Notes: generated from the sequence alone by a model not told the origin. A stretch of DNA of 18,286 bases from VGXO01 sp964614695 (GCA_964614695.1 CAZTMB010000055.1:1-18286), one strand, 5' to 3'. Counted from the stretch's first letter, positions 1 to 6,451 are shown. Numbers and translations: made by a program.

Positions 1-464
1 GTGCGGTTGTCGGGCGGTCGGCTCTTCAGGACGTTCGCGATGTAGACCTCTTCCCGCGCGAAGCCCATCGCACGGATCATGTCCTCGAGCTTCTGCCCCG
101 CTCGCCCCACGAAGGGCCTTCCCGTGCGATCTTCCTGCTCGCCGGGCGCCTCGCCGACGAACATCACCGCGGCATCGGGCGATCCCTCGCCAAAGACCGT
201 CTGGGTGTGGGCGGTGGCGGTCGTGCAGTGCGGGCACTCCCGATCATGGCGTTCGCGAAGCGCCGCGAGTTGTCGGGACTTGGGTCCGTCGCTCGCGGCG
301 GAGGCACGCACCTCGGATCGGGTCGGTGCATGGTCGGTCGAGGGGGCTTCGTCCGTGATGGCATCGGCACAAGACAGGCACACCGCCGCAAGTCCGAAGT
401 CTCGATCGGCTCGCACCAGCACGCGAGCCACCGCCCGTCGACGTTCAGGTTCACTCGGGGTCAT
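1..464 (-). CDS. Family 4 uracil-DNA glycosylase, N-terminal part (runs off the left edge)
   Basis: Expected role: removal of uracil from DNA as the first step of base excision repair by an Fe-S-containing monofunctional glycosylase. The 154 visible residues contain the family signature. A C-P-H-C pair at residues 77-80 is the first half of the 4Fe-4S ligand set. It is followed by V-F-G-E-G (90-94), the catalytic motif G-E-A-P-G-x-x-E-D (104-112) and P-F-V-G-R-A-G (117-123), then Y-I-A-N-V-L-K (141-147). The C-terminal half, with the other two cysteines and the second catalytic motif, lies outside the window. I chose the ATG at 464 because AGGAG sits 10 nt upstream and the frame stays open. 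It overlaps the 3' end of the transporter gene by 14 nt, suggesting translational coupling. The roughly 76 residues before the first Fe-S cysteine are longer than I expect for the family and hold an extra C-L-S-C pair at 29-32. A start further in is possible. Confidence 0.93.
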   Translation of the reverse strand, partial: MTPSEPERRRAVARVLVRADRDFGLAAVCLSCADAITDEAPSTDHAPTRSEVRASAASDGPKSRQLAALRERHDRECPHCTTATAHTQTVFGEGSPDAAVMFVGEAPGEQEDRTGRPFVGRAGQKLEDMIRAMGFAREEVYIANVLKSRPPDNR

Positions 465-1551
465 TGGACGAGGTCTCCTGAGGTTCGACGAACTCGAGGC
501 TCGGCACGGCATCCGGAACCGCGGCGTCCGGCGCGATCTCCTTGTCGGCCGTGGCGAGCAGCACGACGCCTCCGACCGCGACGATCGCCCCGAACGCCGC
601 CCGCCATCCGATTCGCTCGCGATCGACGAGTCGAGCGATCGGCAAGACGAGCACCGGACTCAGGCTCATGAGCGTACTGGCGACGCCTGCGTCGAGCGCC
701 TTCACCGCGACCAGGCTCATCCACACCCCGAGCACGGGACCAAGAAGCGTGCCGGCGACGAGACCCAACACGGCCGGTCGCGTGATGCGAACCCCCGCGG
801 AGCGAAGATCGATGCCGGCAAGCCATCGCCTCGGTCCGAAGAGCGTCCACGCCAGCGCCAGCGCTGCGACGCCTCCGGTCATTCGCACGAGTTGCGCTGC
901 GATCGGCTCGACACGCGGTTCAGAACCGAGCATGCCCTGCTTGGCGAGCACCACACCGATCCCCTGGGCCGCGGCCGCGAGCACACCGAGCACGATCCCT
1001 CGGGTTCGAACGCCCGGCGGCAGTGTGGAGGTCCGACCGTCGCCTGGCGCAGGGCGCTCCGCGACGACCCAGGCGATGCCTCCGAGCGTGATCGCCATGC
1101 CGAGAAGGGCGAGCCCTGCGATGCGCTCGGAGAGCATCAGAAAGCCGGCGATCGCGGCGAACACCGGCGCCAGCGTCATGAGCAGCACCGAAAGCCGTGG
1201 CCCGATGTCGACGAGCGCCGCAAAGAGGAACTGATCGCCAAACGCCAGGCCGACGACGCCGCTCAAGGCGAGCCAGCCGATCGACTCCCACGTCGCGTCC
1301 GGCCACCCGTGGCCGAGCATGAGGAGATTGAGCGCCAGCAGCGGCCCAAGCGCCAGAATGCTTCGGGTCAGATTGACCGTGCCCGCACCGAGGCGCCGCG
1401 AGGCGGCTGCGAAGCAGAAGCTCGTGCCGACCCAACAGAGTGCCGTGCAGAGGCCGGCGGCTTCACCGGCAAACGGAAACGGAGCTATTGGCGTCGCGGA
1501 AGCCGCGGCCACGACCGGCCCCGCCGAGGCGATCGTGTCGAACGCCAGCAT
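451..1551 (-). CDS. EamA/DMT-family membrane transporter, 366 aa
   Basis: A predicted inner-membrane permease of the drug/metabolite transporter superfamily, probably exporting a small metabolite; the substrate cannot be read from the sequence. Hydrophobic segments run almost without break. The first half (about residues 28-165) begins G-L-C-T-A-L-C-W-V-G-T-S-F and the second (about 185-340) begins G-I-V-L-G-V-L-A-A-A-A-Q-G, giving the two EamA repeats of about five helices each. Typical elements are the L-A-P-V-F-A-A-I-A-G and L-S-P-V-L-V-L-P-I-A segments, in which the fourth helix of each half is followed by an E-R-I loop. The C-terminal 35 residues are hydrophilic and acidic. No strong ribosome site precedes the ATG at 1551, so the start is less certain than the rest. 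It lies 83 nt after the DUF2617-like gene on the same strand and overlaps the glycosylase gene by 14 nt, so the three may be one operon. Confidence 0.88.
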   Translation of the reverse strand: MLAFDTIASAGPVVAAASATPIAPFPFAGEAAGLCTALCWVGTSFCFAAASRRLGAGTVNLTRSILALGPLLALNLLMLGHGWPDATWESIGWLALSGVVGLAFGDQFLFAALVDIGPRLSVLLMTLAPVFAAIAGFLMLSERIAGLALLGMAITLGGIAWVVAERPAPGDGRTSTLPPGVRTRGIVLGVLAAAAQGIGVVLAKQGMLGSEPRVEPIAAQLVRMTGGVAALALAWTLFGPRRWLAGIDLRSAGVRITRPAVLGLVAGTLLGPVLGVWMSLVAVKALDAGVASTLMSLSPVLVLPIARLVDRERIGWRAAFGAIVAVGGVVLLATADKEIAPDAAVPDAVPSLEFVEPQETSSNDPE

Positions 1552-1634
1552 GCGATCCGCTCGCTTGAAGGTGGGTGAAGGATCGAGAGATCAGGCGACC
1601 GAGACGACGCACGCCATTCGGAATCGGTTCGGAC

Positions 1635-2195
1635 TCAGACGCCCGCCGGATCCGCGGCCAACTGGAACATCGACTGGGTGCGAAGCACCAGTCCGCAGTC
1701 GCTCCGCATGTGGTAGCCCTGCATGTGGACCTCGTCGCGGAACCGCTGCATGTCGAGGATCGACAGGTTGCCCTTGCCGTGATCGTCGTCCCATTGCACC
1801 AGCAACGAGTTGGCCGAGCGAGCATGATCGAGCAGTTCGCGATACGTCCCGACGTACAGGTGGTCCGACAGCGTCTCGGTCTGGATCGACGTCATGAAGG
1901 TGACGTCCTCGCCGATGCGCTCCTCGTGGTCCCGTTCGCCGGCGCAGGGTAGCGTGGTCGCGAGCCCCTTCTCGGGCAGATGGTCGAGCTGGTCGGTGAC
2001 CAGTTCGCAGACACAGTTGCCCTCATGCTGCATGCGCAGGGCGTGTCCGCCGCGGAAGATCCACGCCTCGAACTCGAAGTCGCCGTGGGTCAACCGTCGC
2101 CGGCCCTCGATCCCGAAGAACTCGGGGTGCAGGGCCCGGCGATAGATGAGCATGTTGTAAGCCTGGAGGCTCGTCATCTTCGATCCCAAGGACAT
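1635..2195 (-). CDS. DUF2617-like conserved protein of unknown function, 186 aa
   Basis: No function is known to me. From memory it resembles planctomycete DUF2617 proteins: L-H-P-E-F-F near residue 22, a G-E-R-D-H-E segment near 86, V-T-F-M-T-S-I-Q near 98 and a closing C-G-L-V-L-R-T-Q-S-M-F-Q-L-A. The length also fits that family. There is no signal peptide or membrane segment, so it is likely cytoplasmic. It is fairly rich in His, Glu and Met, but I see no recognisable catalytic motif. The frame is open upstream to 2273, but AAGGAG lies 5 nt before the ATG at 2195 and the upstream residues are arginine- and proline-rich, so I start at 2195. It is transcribed towards the transporter and glycosylase genes and may lead that operon. 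The family call needs a profile search. Confidence 0.8.
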   Translation of the reverse strand: MSLGSKMTSLQAYNMLIYRRALHPEFFGIEGRRRLTHGDFEFEAWIFRGGHALRMQHEGNCVCELVTDQLDHLPEKGLATTLPCAGERDHEERIGEDVTFMTSIQTETLSDHLYVGTYRELLDHARSANSLLVQWDDDHGKGNLSILDMQRFRDEVHMQGYHMRSDCGLVLRTQSMFQLAADPAGV

Positions 2196-2312
2196 CTCGA
2201 CTCCTTCGAAATGGCGTCCAAGACTCGGACGCGGTGCCGGGTGGACCGTCCTGACCCGCAATGAAGGAGGCATTCTTGTCGCGAAGCGACCGATTACAAG
2301 AAGAAACCGGCA

Positions 2313-2318
2313 ACTTTA
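2313..2318 (-). promoter_or_regulatory. Possible -10 box (TAAAGT) for the DUF2617-like gene
   Basis: On the minus strand TAAAGT lies about 118 nt before the ATG at 2195 and fits the TAnAnT pattern of other -10 candidates in this window. No convincing -35 box lies 16-18 nt upstream. It sits in a locally less GC-rich stretch. This is a weak prediction. Confidence 0.2.
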
Positions 2319-2352
2319 CCCGCACAAGATGATGGGCCCGGTCGCGGCGAAG

Positions 2353-2370
2353 TCCACCACATCTGGTGGA
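2353..2370. repeat. Perfect short inverted repeat (7-bp stem, 4-nt loop)
   Basis: TCCACCA and TGGTGGA are separated by CATC. It lies about 45 nt beyond the 3' end of the RNase P RNA. Neither side has a T-run, so it may be a back-up terminator hairpin, an RNA-processing site or a protein-binding palindrome. Confidence 0.4.
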
Positions 2371-2405
2371 GAACGAACACCGCCCCCGCAGCGAGGCGAG
2401 GGCGG
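2368..2405 (-). terminator. Probable intrinsic terminator of rnpB
   Basis: On the minus strand CCGCCC pairs with GGGCGG (positions 2405-2380) and is followed directly by the T-rich tail TGTTCGTTCT. The hairpin begins about 9 nt after the 3' strand of RNase P helix P1, where a terminator or trailer is expected. Confidence 0.5.
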
Positions 2406-2413
2406 CGTCGACT

Positions 2414-2810
2414 GCCGCTGGACGTAAGCCGAATCCTGTTCGCCGCGAGGTTCCTCGCGGCGTGGCGACCATTTCTCTCGGGGCGCCGTTGCCGACGCCC
2501 TCCAGCACGCGACCCGCCCTTGTCCCGCGGACCGCGGTGAGGACGGCGGCTTTCGCCGAAGTCCATGGGCTGCTTGCGCTTGCACGCGGTGGGGTTTGCC
2601 GTGCCCCGACCGTCACCGGTCGGGCGGTGCGCTCTTACCGCACCGTTTCACCCTTGCCATCGCTCGAAGAACGATGGCGGTCTGTTCTCTGTGGCACTTT
2701 CCCTGACCCGCAGCGGGCCGGTGGGTGTTGCCCACCACCGTTGTCCTTCCGTGTTCGGACTTTCCTCGGCCGGGCGGAGCGCCCGGACGCGGTCGCCTGT
2801 CCAGCGATCC
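2414..2810 (-). ncRNA. rnpB: RNase P RNA, bacterial type A (M1 RNA)
   Basis: The catalytic RNA that cuts 5' leaders from pre-tRNAs. On the minus strand the conserved blocks appear in order. GAGGAAAGTCCGAACAC (2767-2751) is the 5' strand of P4. ACAGAGAACAGACCGCC follows, and then AAGGGTGAAACGGTGCGG and TAAGAGCGCACCG form the specificity-domain P10-P12 region. A GGCAAACCCCACC block is next, and finally ACAGGATTCGGCTTACG (2439-2423), the 3' strand of P4. The ends pair as helix P1: CGCTGGAC at 2806-2799 with GTCCAGCG at 2423-2416. A stem capped by a GCAA loop matches P18, and a perfect 22-nt palindrome at 2441-2462 is placed where P19 occurs. The length, near 395 nt, is normal. End positions are set by P1 and may be off by a few bases. 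Confidence 0.96.
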
Positions 2811-2811
2811 C

Positions 2812-2817
2812 ATGGTA
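2812..2817 (-). promoter_or_regulatory. Likely -10 box (TACCAT) of rnpB
   Basis: On the minus strand TACCAT ends 6 nt before the first paired base of helix P1, which is the right distance for a transcription start at the mature 5' end. A good -35 box is not visible at 16-18 nt; TTGGCA occurs too far upstream. Confidence 0.4.
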
Positions 2818-2937
2818 GGTCTCGGCCGAACGGGCGTCCCATCGAGGTTGCCAAGTCGCGGCGGAATCCCTGGAGAATCGCCGCGTGGTTCTCGCTGGTC
2901 CACGGAGCCGCCCGTCCTCGAACGCCCCCGCCGGGAG

Positions 2938-3468
2938 TCAGTCGCCCGCCAACCTCGATGGATCAAGCAGGAACCAGATCGCCGTGAAGAGTGCGGGGTC
3001 GCTGAATCGATCGCCCTCCCAGTTTGCGAGCGCTCGCTGACGCCCCCGCCCTTCCCAGATCGTTCGTCCGTCGAGGTTGGCCAACGCCTTGTTGCGACCG
3101 TTGCCTTCCCAGAAGACGCCGTTTGCGTCCTTCGAGAAGAGGGGCTTGCTGCGGCCGGTGCCGAGCCAAGCGACGTCCCGATCGTCGACCGAGAGAATGG
3201 CCGACAGCACTCCCCGCCCCCGCCACGCAACCCGTCCCCGGAGGTTGGCGAGTGCCTTGGTCACACTGCGACCCTCCCAGAACACGGTGCCGTCGAGGGT
3301 GAAGAGGGCTCGACTCTTGCCCCTCCCTTCCCAGAACACCGTCTTGGAACTCGAGAAACCCGCCGAGGCAAGTTCTGCCAACCCGGGAACGGCCAACGAG
3401 GCGGCGACGGCCGCGAGGCGAGCCAAAGCGGCCCGACGCTCGAGGCTCGTCGAAGCGATCGAACGCAT
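2938..3468 (-). CDS. Exported protein built from six W-E-G repeats, 176 aa
   Basis: I do not recognise this family. The first 36 residues look like an export signal: S-L-E-R-R followed by an Ala/Leu/Val-rich stretch and an A-S-A cleavage-like site. The twin arginine could mean Tat export. The rest is almost wholly repeat. Tryptophans at 46, 64, 82, 101, 120 and 138 are 18-19 residues apart, each within a unit of the form V-F-W-E-G-R-G-x-x-x-A-L-x-N-L-D-G. The alternation suggests short beta strands and a closed or stacked beta fold. The start is well supported, with GGAGG 4 nt before the ATG at 3468. It follows rplU on the same strand by 56 nt but is separated by a hairpin, so shared transcription is uncertain. 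The C-terminal 25 residues leave the repeat pattern. It could be an envelope or surface-binding protein; this is inference only. Confidence 0.75.
   Translation of the reverse strand: MRSIASTSLERRAALARLAAVAASLAVPGLAELASAGFSSSKTVFWEGRGKSRALFTLDGTVFWEGRSVTKALANLRGRVAWRGRGVLSAILSVDDRDVAWLGTGRSKPLFSKDANGVFWEGNGRNKALANLDGRTIWEGRGRQRALANWEGDRFSDPALFTAIWFLLDPSRLAGD
3016..3345 (-). repeat. Six tandem 18-19-codon repeats in the W-E-G protein
   Basis: The units cover residues 42-151 of the gene at 2938-3468. Units 1, 2, 5 and 6 are closest to the pattern F-W-E-G ... A-L-x-N-L-x-G. Units 3 and 4 are diverged (A-W-R-G and A-W-L-G). The DNA shows the same periodicity: on the plus strand, forms of TTCCCAGAACACCGT and CCGTCGAGGTTGGC recur. 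Confidence 0.8.
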
Positions 3469-3500
3469 GCGACCTCCGGAATCACCGATTCGAACGGTCC

Positions 3501-3516
3501 CGCGGCGCCAGCCGCG
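3501..3516 (-). terminator. GC hairpin after rplU, possible weak terminator or attenuator
   Basis: On the minus strand CGCGGC and GCCGCG are separated by TGGC, 9 nt after the rplU stop. No T-run follows, so it may only reduce read-through into the W-E-G gene. A second small inverted repeat (GAATC-3-GATTC, 3479-3491) lies between it and that gene's ribosome site. The hairpin resembles the one before rplU. Confidence 0.35.
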
Positions 3517-3524
3517 AGGGCGAC

Positions 3525-3842
3525 TCAGCCCTTGATTTCGCCGATGCGAACCCGAAGGTACGGCTGGCGATGCCCGAGCTTGCGGCGGTAGCCCTTCCGC
3601 CGCTTGTACTTGGTGTTGATGATCTTGTCGCCGAGGAGTTCTCCGAGGATCTCGCCGGTGACCGTCGCGCCCGCGACATACGGCTTCCCGATCGACGCGG
3701 GTCCCTCGCCGCCGCCGATCGCGAGCACGCGGTCGAAGACGACCTCCTTCGCGCCCTCCTCGAGATCACGCAGGTCGAGATCGACCACGTCGCCCTTGGA
3801 GACCTTGATCTGGGTACCGCTGTCTTCGATGATCGCGTACAC
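3525..3842 (-). CDS. rplU: 50S ribosomal protein L21, 105 aa
   Basis: A structural protein of the large ribosomal subunit that binds 23S rRNA. The whole length matches L21. It opens Y-A-I-I-E-D-S-G-T-Q-I-K-V-S-K-G-D, has the central F-D-R-V-L-A-I-G-G region and V-T-G-E-I-L-G-E, and ends with the basic K-Y-K-R-R-K-G-Y-R-R-K-L-G-H-R-Q segment typical of the C-terminus. The size is normal. The start is GTG at 3842, with AGAGGA 8 nt upstream; no ATG fits. In most bacteria rpmA (L27) follows directly. Here the next gene is the unrelated W-E-G protein, so the pair is split. A strong promoter and a leader hairpin lie upstream. Confidence 0.97.
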   Translation of the reverse strand: MYAIIEDSGTQIKVSKGDVVDLDLRDLEEGAKEVVFDRVLAIGGGEGPASIGKPYVAGATVTGEILGELLGDKIINTKYKRRKGYRRKLGHRQPYLRVRIGEIKG

Positions 3843-3857
3843 GGCTCGTTCCTCTCG

Positions 3858-3875
3858 CCGCGGCGCTGGCCGCGG
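3858..3875 (-). promoter_or_regulatory. rplU leader hairpin, possible autoregulatory site
   Basis: A perfect 7-bp stem, CCGCGGC/GCCGCGG, with a CAGC loop ends immediately before the AGAGGA ribosome site of rplU, inside the predicted 5' leader of about 65 nt. It could block or regulate ribosome access. Ribosomal-protein leaders that bind their own product are known, but binding here is inference. Confidence 0.4.
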
Positions 3876-3913
3876 TCGGCGTCGATCCGCCGGGGGGTTT
3901 GGCGGAATCGGGC

Positions 3914-3941
3914 AGTATACGGAGCGATCCGATCGCCACAA
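3914..3941 (-). promoter_or_regulatory. Sigma-70-type promoter of rplU
   Basis: On the minus strand TTGTGG (3941-3936) and TATACT (3919-3914) are separated by 16 nt. This is the best promoter in the window. It predicts transcription starting near 3907. Confidence 0.7.
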
Positions 3942-4189
3942 GGGGCAAGGCTTTGCGAGGTCGATCGAAGGCCCCTCCCGACCGGCTCCGGCCACGGCGC
4001 CCCGTCTGCGGAGGGCCGAAGTCGGCCTGAAGAGACGTCCGGAAGAGACGACCCGAGGAGATGAGAGGAAGCGCGGGGTTCCGGGTGGATCTCGCCCGGG
4101 GTTCGGGCATGCTGAAGGGCTTGGCGGTCCGACCGAGTCGGAACCGTCGACCGCTCGACCCGCCCGTTCCCATTCCAAAGGGCTCCGTC
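3942..4189. other. Rest of the divergent rplU / dockerin-protein intergenic region
   Basis: Together with the rplU leader, the gene-free stretch is 347 nt. I see no further gene. It holds a direct repeat of GAAGAGACG (4029-4037 and 4042-4050) and a perfect inverted repeat TCCGAC-CGA-GTCGGA at 4128-4142. Either could be an operator for the plus-strand gene. No convincing plus-strand -35/-10 pair is visible. Confidence 0.3.
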
Positions 4190-5617
4190 ATGCTCGACCG
4201 ACCACTGCTTGCGCTCGTCTGCAGTCTTCCATGGGCTGCGTCCGCCATCATCGCGAGCGGCGAGATCGTCGAAGTCGGATTGGTCGCCCGAACCGGGGAC
4301 GTCCCCTCGGGAGGCGACGGCACCGCGATCGTTTCGCTCAACGCCCCCTTCTCGAACGGGCTCGGTCAACCGGGGTTCACGGGCGAACTCGCCAGCGGCG
4401 ATCGTTTCGTCTGGAGCGGAGAAGGAATCCTCTGGCTCAACAGCGACGCCCTCCCGGGGAACCTGCTGACGGGCGCCGAGAGCACCATGGGAATCTCGAA
4501 CACCGGTGGCTTCATCTACAGCCCGGCAGTCGACGGCGAGGACGCGGTCTGGACGCAGGCGGGGCTGCTCCTTCGTGAGCCCGACCCCATTCCCGGCGCA
4601 GTCAAGACGTGGAGCTCCTTCAACAGTCGTCCCACAATGACGCCGAGCGGCACGGCGTTCTGGATCGTCGGCCTCGCGGCGTCCGAAGGCGGCGCGACCT
4701 ACGGACGCGGCTTCATGCGATGCGCCGATCCGGCGAATCCGGGCTCCGCCGAGTTGCTGATCGGCACGGGCGATGCGATCGAAGACGGGGACGACTTCTA
4801 CGAGATCGGCACGATCGGCATCGGATTCGCCTACGGCGTCTCTTCCGACGCGAGCGGCACGATCCTCATCTTGAAGATGGCGGGTGTTCCGACGTCGAGC
4901 GACGACTTCCTCTACGTGAACGGCGTGCTGCGCGAACGCGAGGGCGATGCGATCGCTCCTGGTTCCGGCGAGAAGTGGGGACTCTTCCGAGGCGTGGGGA
5001 TCAACAACGCCGGCACCTACGTTTCGTTCGGCCCGCTCACCGGCGGCGATCCGGCGACGAACGAGTACGTCGCCGTCGACGGGGCGATCCTCGTGCGCGA
5101 AGGCGACGTCGTCGACGGCGTCGAGCTCTCCGCCGGACATGCGGTCCGTTGGGCGGCGATCAACGATCTCGATCAGGTCCTGCACGTGTGGGAGTCGGGA
5201 TCGGCCTCCGGCACGCTCTTCCTGACCGAACTCAAGGGCGGCGCTCCGGTCAGCCGCGCCCTCGTCTCGATCGGCGATGCGCTCGACTTCGATGGCGACG
5301 GCGACGGCGACGCCACGCTGACGGACTTCACAACCTCTTCGGTGATCGGCCCCGGGATCGGAATCTCCGATCAGCCGTGGGTGTTCGTCGGCATCGTCGC
5401 TGAATCGGCGAAGTCGGGAGCGTTCGACGCGATCATCCGCGTGCCGATCTCCGGCGGCGATTCGCCGGCGGACCTCAACGGCGACGGCGTCGTCAACGGG
5501 GCGGATCTCGCAATTCTGCTCGGCGCGTGGGGCGGCCGCGGACTCGCCGACCTCAACGGCGACGGCGAGGTGAACGGGGCGGATCTCGCGATCCTGCTCG
5601 GCGACTGGACGTCCTGA
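4190..5617 (+). CDS. Secreted protein with C-terminal dockerin-like pair, 475 aa
   Basis: An exported protein of unknown function. The first 19 residues form a signal peptide (L-L-A-L-V-C-S-L-P-W-A-A-S-A). The body is repetitive beta-type sequence with recurring x-G-D-x-x-x-x-G motifs near residues 36, 193, 251, 304 and 361, similar to the R-E-G-D repeats of many planctomycete surface proteins. A D-F-D-G-D-G-D-G-D run at 366-374 looks calcium-binding. Two dockerin type I-like loops end the protein, at 427-448 and 453-475, each D-L-N-G-D-G-x-V-N-G-A-D-L-A-I-L-L-G-x-W. The start is the ATG at 4190, with AAAGGG about 8-9 nt upstream. The frame is open back to 4061, but those residues lack a signal-like profile. 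It is transcribed divergently from rplU and looks monocistronic. Whether the loops bind a cohesin or act as a sorting tag cannot be seen here. Confidence 0.87.
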   Translation: MLDRPLLALVCSLPWAASAIIASGEIVEVGLVARTGDVPSGGDGTAIVSLNAPFSNGLGQPGFTGELASGDRFVWSGEGILWLNSDALPGNLLTGAESTMGISNTGGFIYSPAVDGEDAVWTQAGLLLREPDPIPGAVKTWSSFNSRPTMTPSGTAFWIVGLAASEGGATYGRGFMRCADPANPGSAELLIGTGDAIEDGDDFYEIGTIGIGFAYGVSSDASGTILILKMAGVPTSSDDFLYVNGVLREREGDAIAPGSGEKWGLFRGVGINNAGTYVSFGPLTGGDPATNEYVAVDGAILVREGDVVDGVELSAGHAVRWAAINDLDQVLHVWESGSASGTLFLTELKGGAPVSRALVSIGDALDFDGDGDGDATLTDFTTSSVIGPGIGISDQPWVFVGIVAESAKSGAFDAIIRVPISGGDSPADLNGDGVVNGADLAILLGAWGGRGLADLNGDGEVNGADLAILLGDWTS

Positions 5618-5663
5618 TCGCTCGCGACATGGTGTCGGCGGCATCGCGCGATCCGGTTCCACG

Positions 5664-5694
5664 TCCTCGCAGAACACGTGAACGTTCTCGAGGA
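5664..5694 (+). terminator. Stem-loop after the dockerin protein gene, possible terminator
   Basis: TCCTCG-C-AGAAC pairs with GTTCT-CGAGGA around an 8-nt loop, an 11-bp stem with one bulged C, 46 nt after the stop codon. No T-run follows, so it may be factor-assisted or only protect the 3' end. Confidence 0.35.
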
Positions 5695-5785
5695 TCGCAC
5701 GCCGCCAACCAGCGGTTGCCTCGGACACCCTCCGACACACGGACGAGCACGCAGCCGAGCCTTCGACGGATCGCGGCGATCGCCT

Positions 5786-5791
5786 TAGACT
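5786..5791 (+). promoter_or_regulatory. Likely -10 box (TAGACT) for the SYLF gene
   Basis: TAGACT lies 41 nt before the ATG at 5833, giving a predicted leader of about 35 nt. A poor -35 candidate, TTCGAC, lies 18 nt upstream (5762-5767). It shares the TAnAnT form with other candidates here. Confidence 0.4.
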
Positions 5792-5832
5792 CCGCGGCGT
5801 CCATCCCATCCCACTTCCTCGGAGACTTCCCC

Positions 5833-6390
5833 ATGAAGCAGTTCTTCTGCTCGCTCGCCTTGGCCTGTTCGGCCTCCATCGTCGGCACCACGCTTGTCGG
5901 CTGCTCCGCGGCGCCATCGTCGGCGTCGGATCGCTCTTCGCTCGTCACCGCGGCGAACGAAGCGCTCTCGACCTTCGAGTCGAACGACCCGACGCTCGCT
6001 GGCAAGATCGCCGACGCCTACGCCTACGCGGTCTTCCCCGATGCGGGCAAGGGCGGCTTCATCATCGGCGGCGGCGGCGCGCACGGCGTCGTCTATCGCG
6101 ACGGCGCGCAGGTCGGCTGGGCCGGCTTCACCACCGTCACCATCGGCGCCCAGATCGGCGGCCAGGGCTACTCGATGCTGATCCTCTTCCAGAACCAGGC
6201 CGCCTTCGACAACTTCAAGAACGGCGGCCTCAAGGGCAGCGCCACCGCGAGCGGCGTGGCGGTCGAGGCTGGTGCCGCCGCGAACGCGGGCTACCGCAAC
6301 GGCGTGATGATCTTCTGCGACAACATGAAGGGCCTGATGGGCGAGGCTTCGGTCGGAGGATCGACCTTCACCTACGAGGCGGTCGACTGA
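5833..6390 (+). CDS. SYLF/Ysc84-domain (DUF500) lipoprotein, 185 aa
   Basis: A predicted envelope lipoprotein with a SYLF domain, a fold linked to phosphoinositide binding in eukaryotes; its role in bacteria is unclear. The signal peptide ends in the lipobox L-V-G-C, with Cys24 the predicted lipidated residue. Family features follow: A-Y-A-Y-A-V-F-P-D-A-G-K-G-G-F-I-I-G-G-G-G-A-H-G near 62-86, then the run from V-G-W-A-G-F-T to I-G-A-Q-I-G-G-Q-G-Y, and L-I-L-F-Q-N-Q-A-A-F. The length is normal for bacterial members. The start at 5833 has GGAG 9 nt upstream. A candidate -10 box lies before it and a strong hairpin terminator after it, so it is probably transcribed alone. Confidence 0.93.
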   Translation: MKQFFCSLALACSASIVGTTLVGCSAAPSSASDRSSLVTAANEALSTFESNDPTLAGKIADAYAYAVFPDAGKGGFIIGGGGAHGVVYRDGAQVGWAGFTTVTIGAQIGGQGYSMLILFQNQAAFDNFKNGGLKGSATASGVAVEAGAAANAGYRNGVMIFCDNMKGLMGEASVGGSTFTYEAVD

Positions 6391-6427
6391 GCCGTTCGAG
6401 TTCCGACCTTGCGTTCGTCATCGATGG

Positions 6428-6451
6428 CGCGGGCTCCGATCGGAGCCCGCG
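6428..6451 (+). terminator. Rho-independent-type terminator after the SYLF gene
   Basis: A perfect 24-nt palindrome centred on GATC forms a stem of about 10 bp, almost all G-C, 38 nt after the stop. It is followed by GTCGTCGTTTCG, a modest T-containing tail. Confidence 0.65.

Noticed and set aside
79..1578. 499-codon plus-strand frame opposite the transporter and glycosylase
   Set aside because: It is hydrophilic, Arg/His-rich sequence without motifs; the minus strand has two recognisable genes in overlap.
2836..2880. Possible seventh, degenerate W-E-G repeat beyond the gene's stop (an L-G-N-L-D-G reading on the minus strand)
   Set aside because: Only six residues match, there is no tryptophan in register, and it lies in the rnpB promoter region.
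5366..5617. Classical cellulosome dockerin
   Set aside because: The loops are dockerin-like, but nothing else here (cohesin, scaffoldin, glycoside hydrolase) supports a cellulosome. I keep only the structural description.
3482..5917. 811-codon minus-strand frame across rplU and the dockerin protein
   Set aside because: It overlaps rplU out of frame and spans intergenic signals. Its composition is Arg/Asp-rich as expected for a shadow frame.
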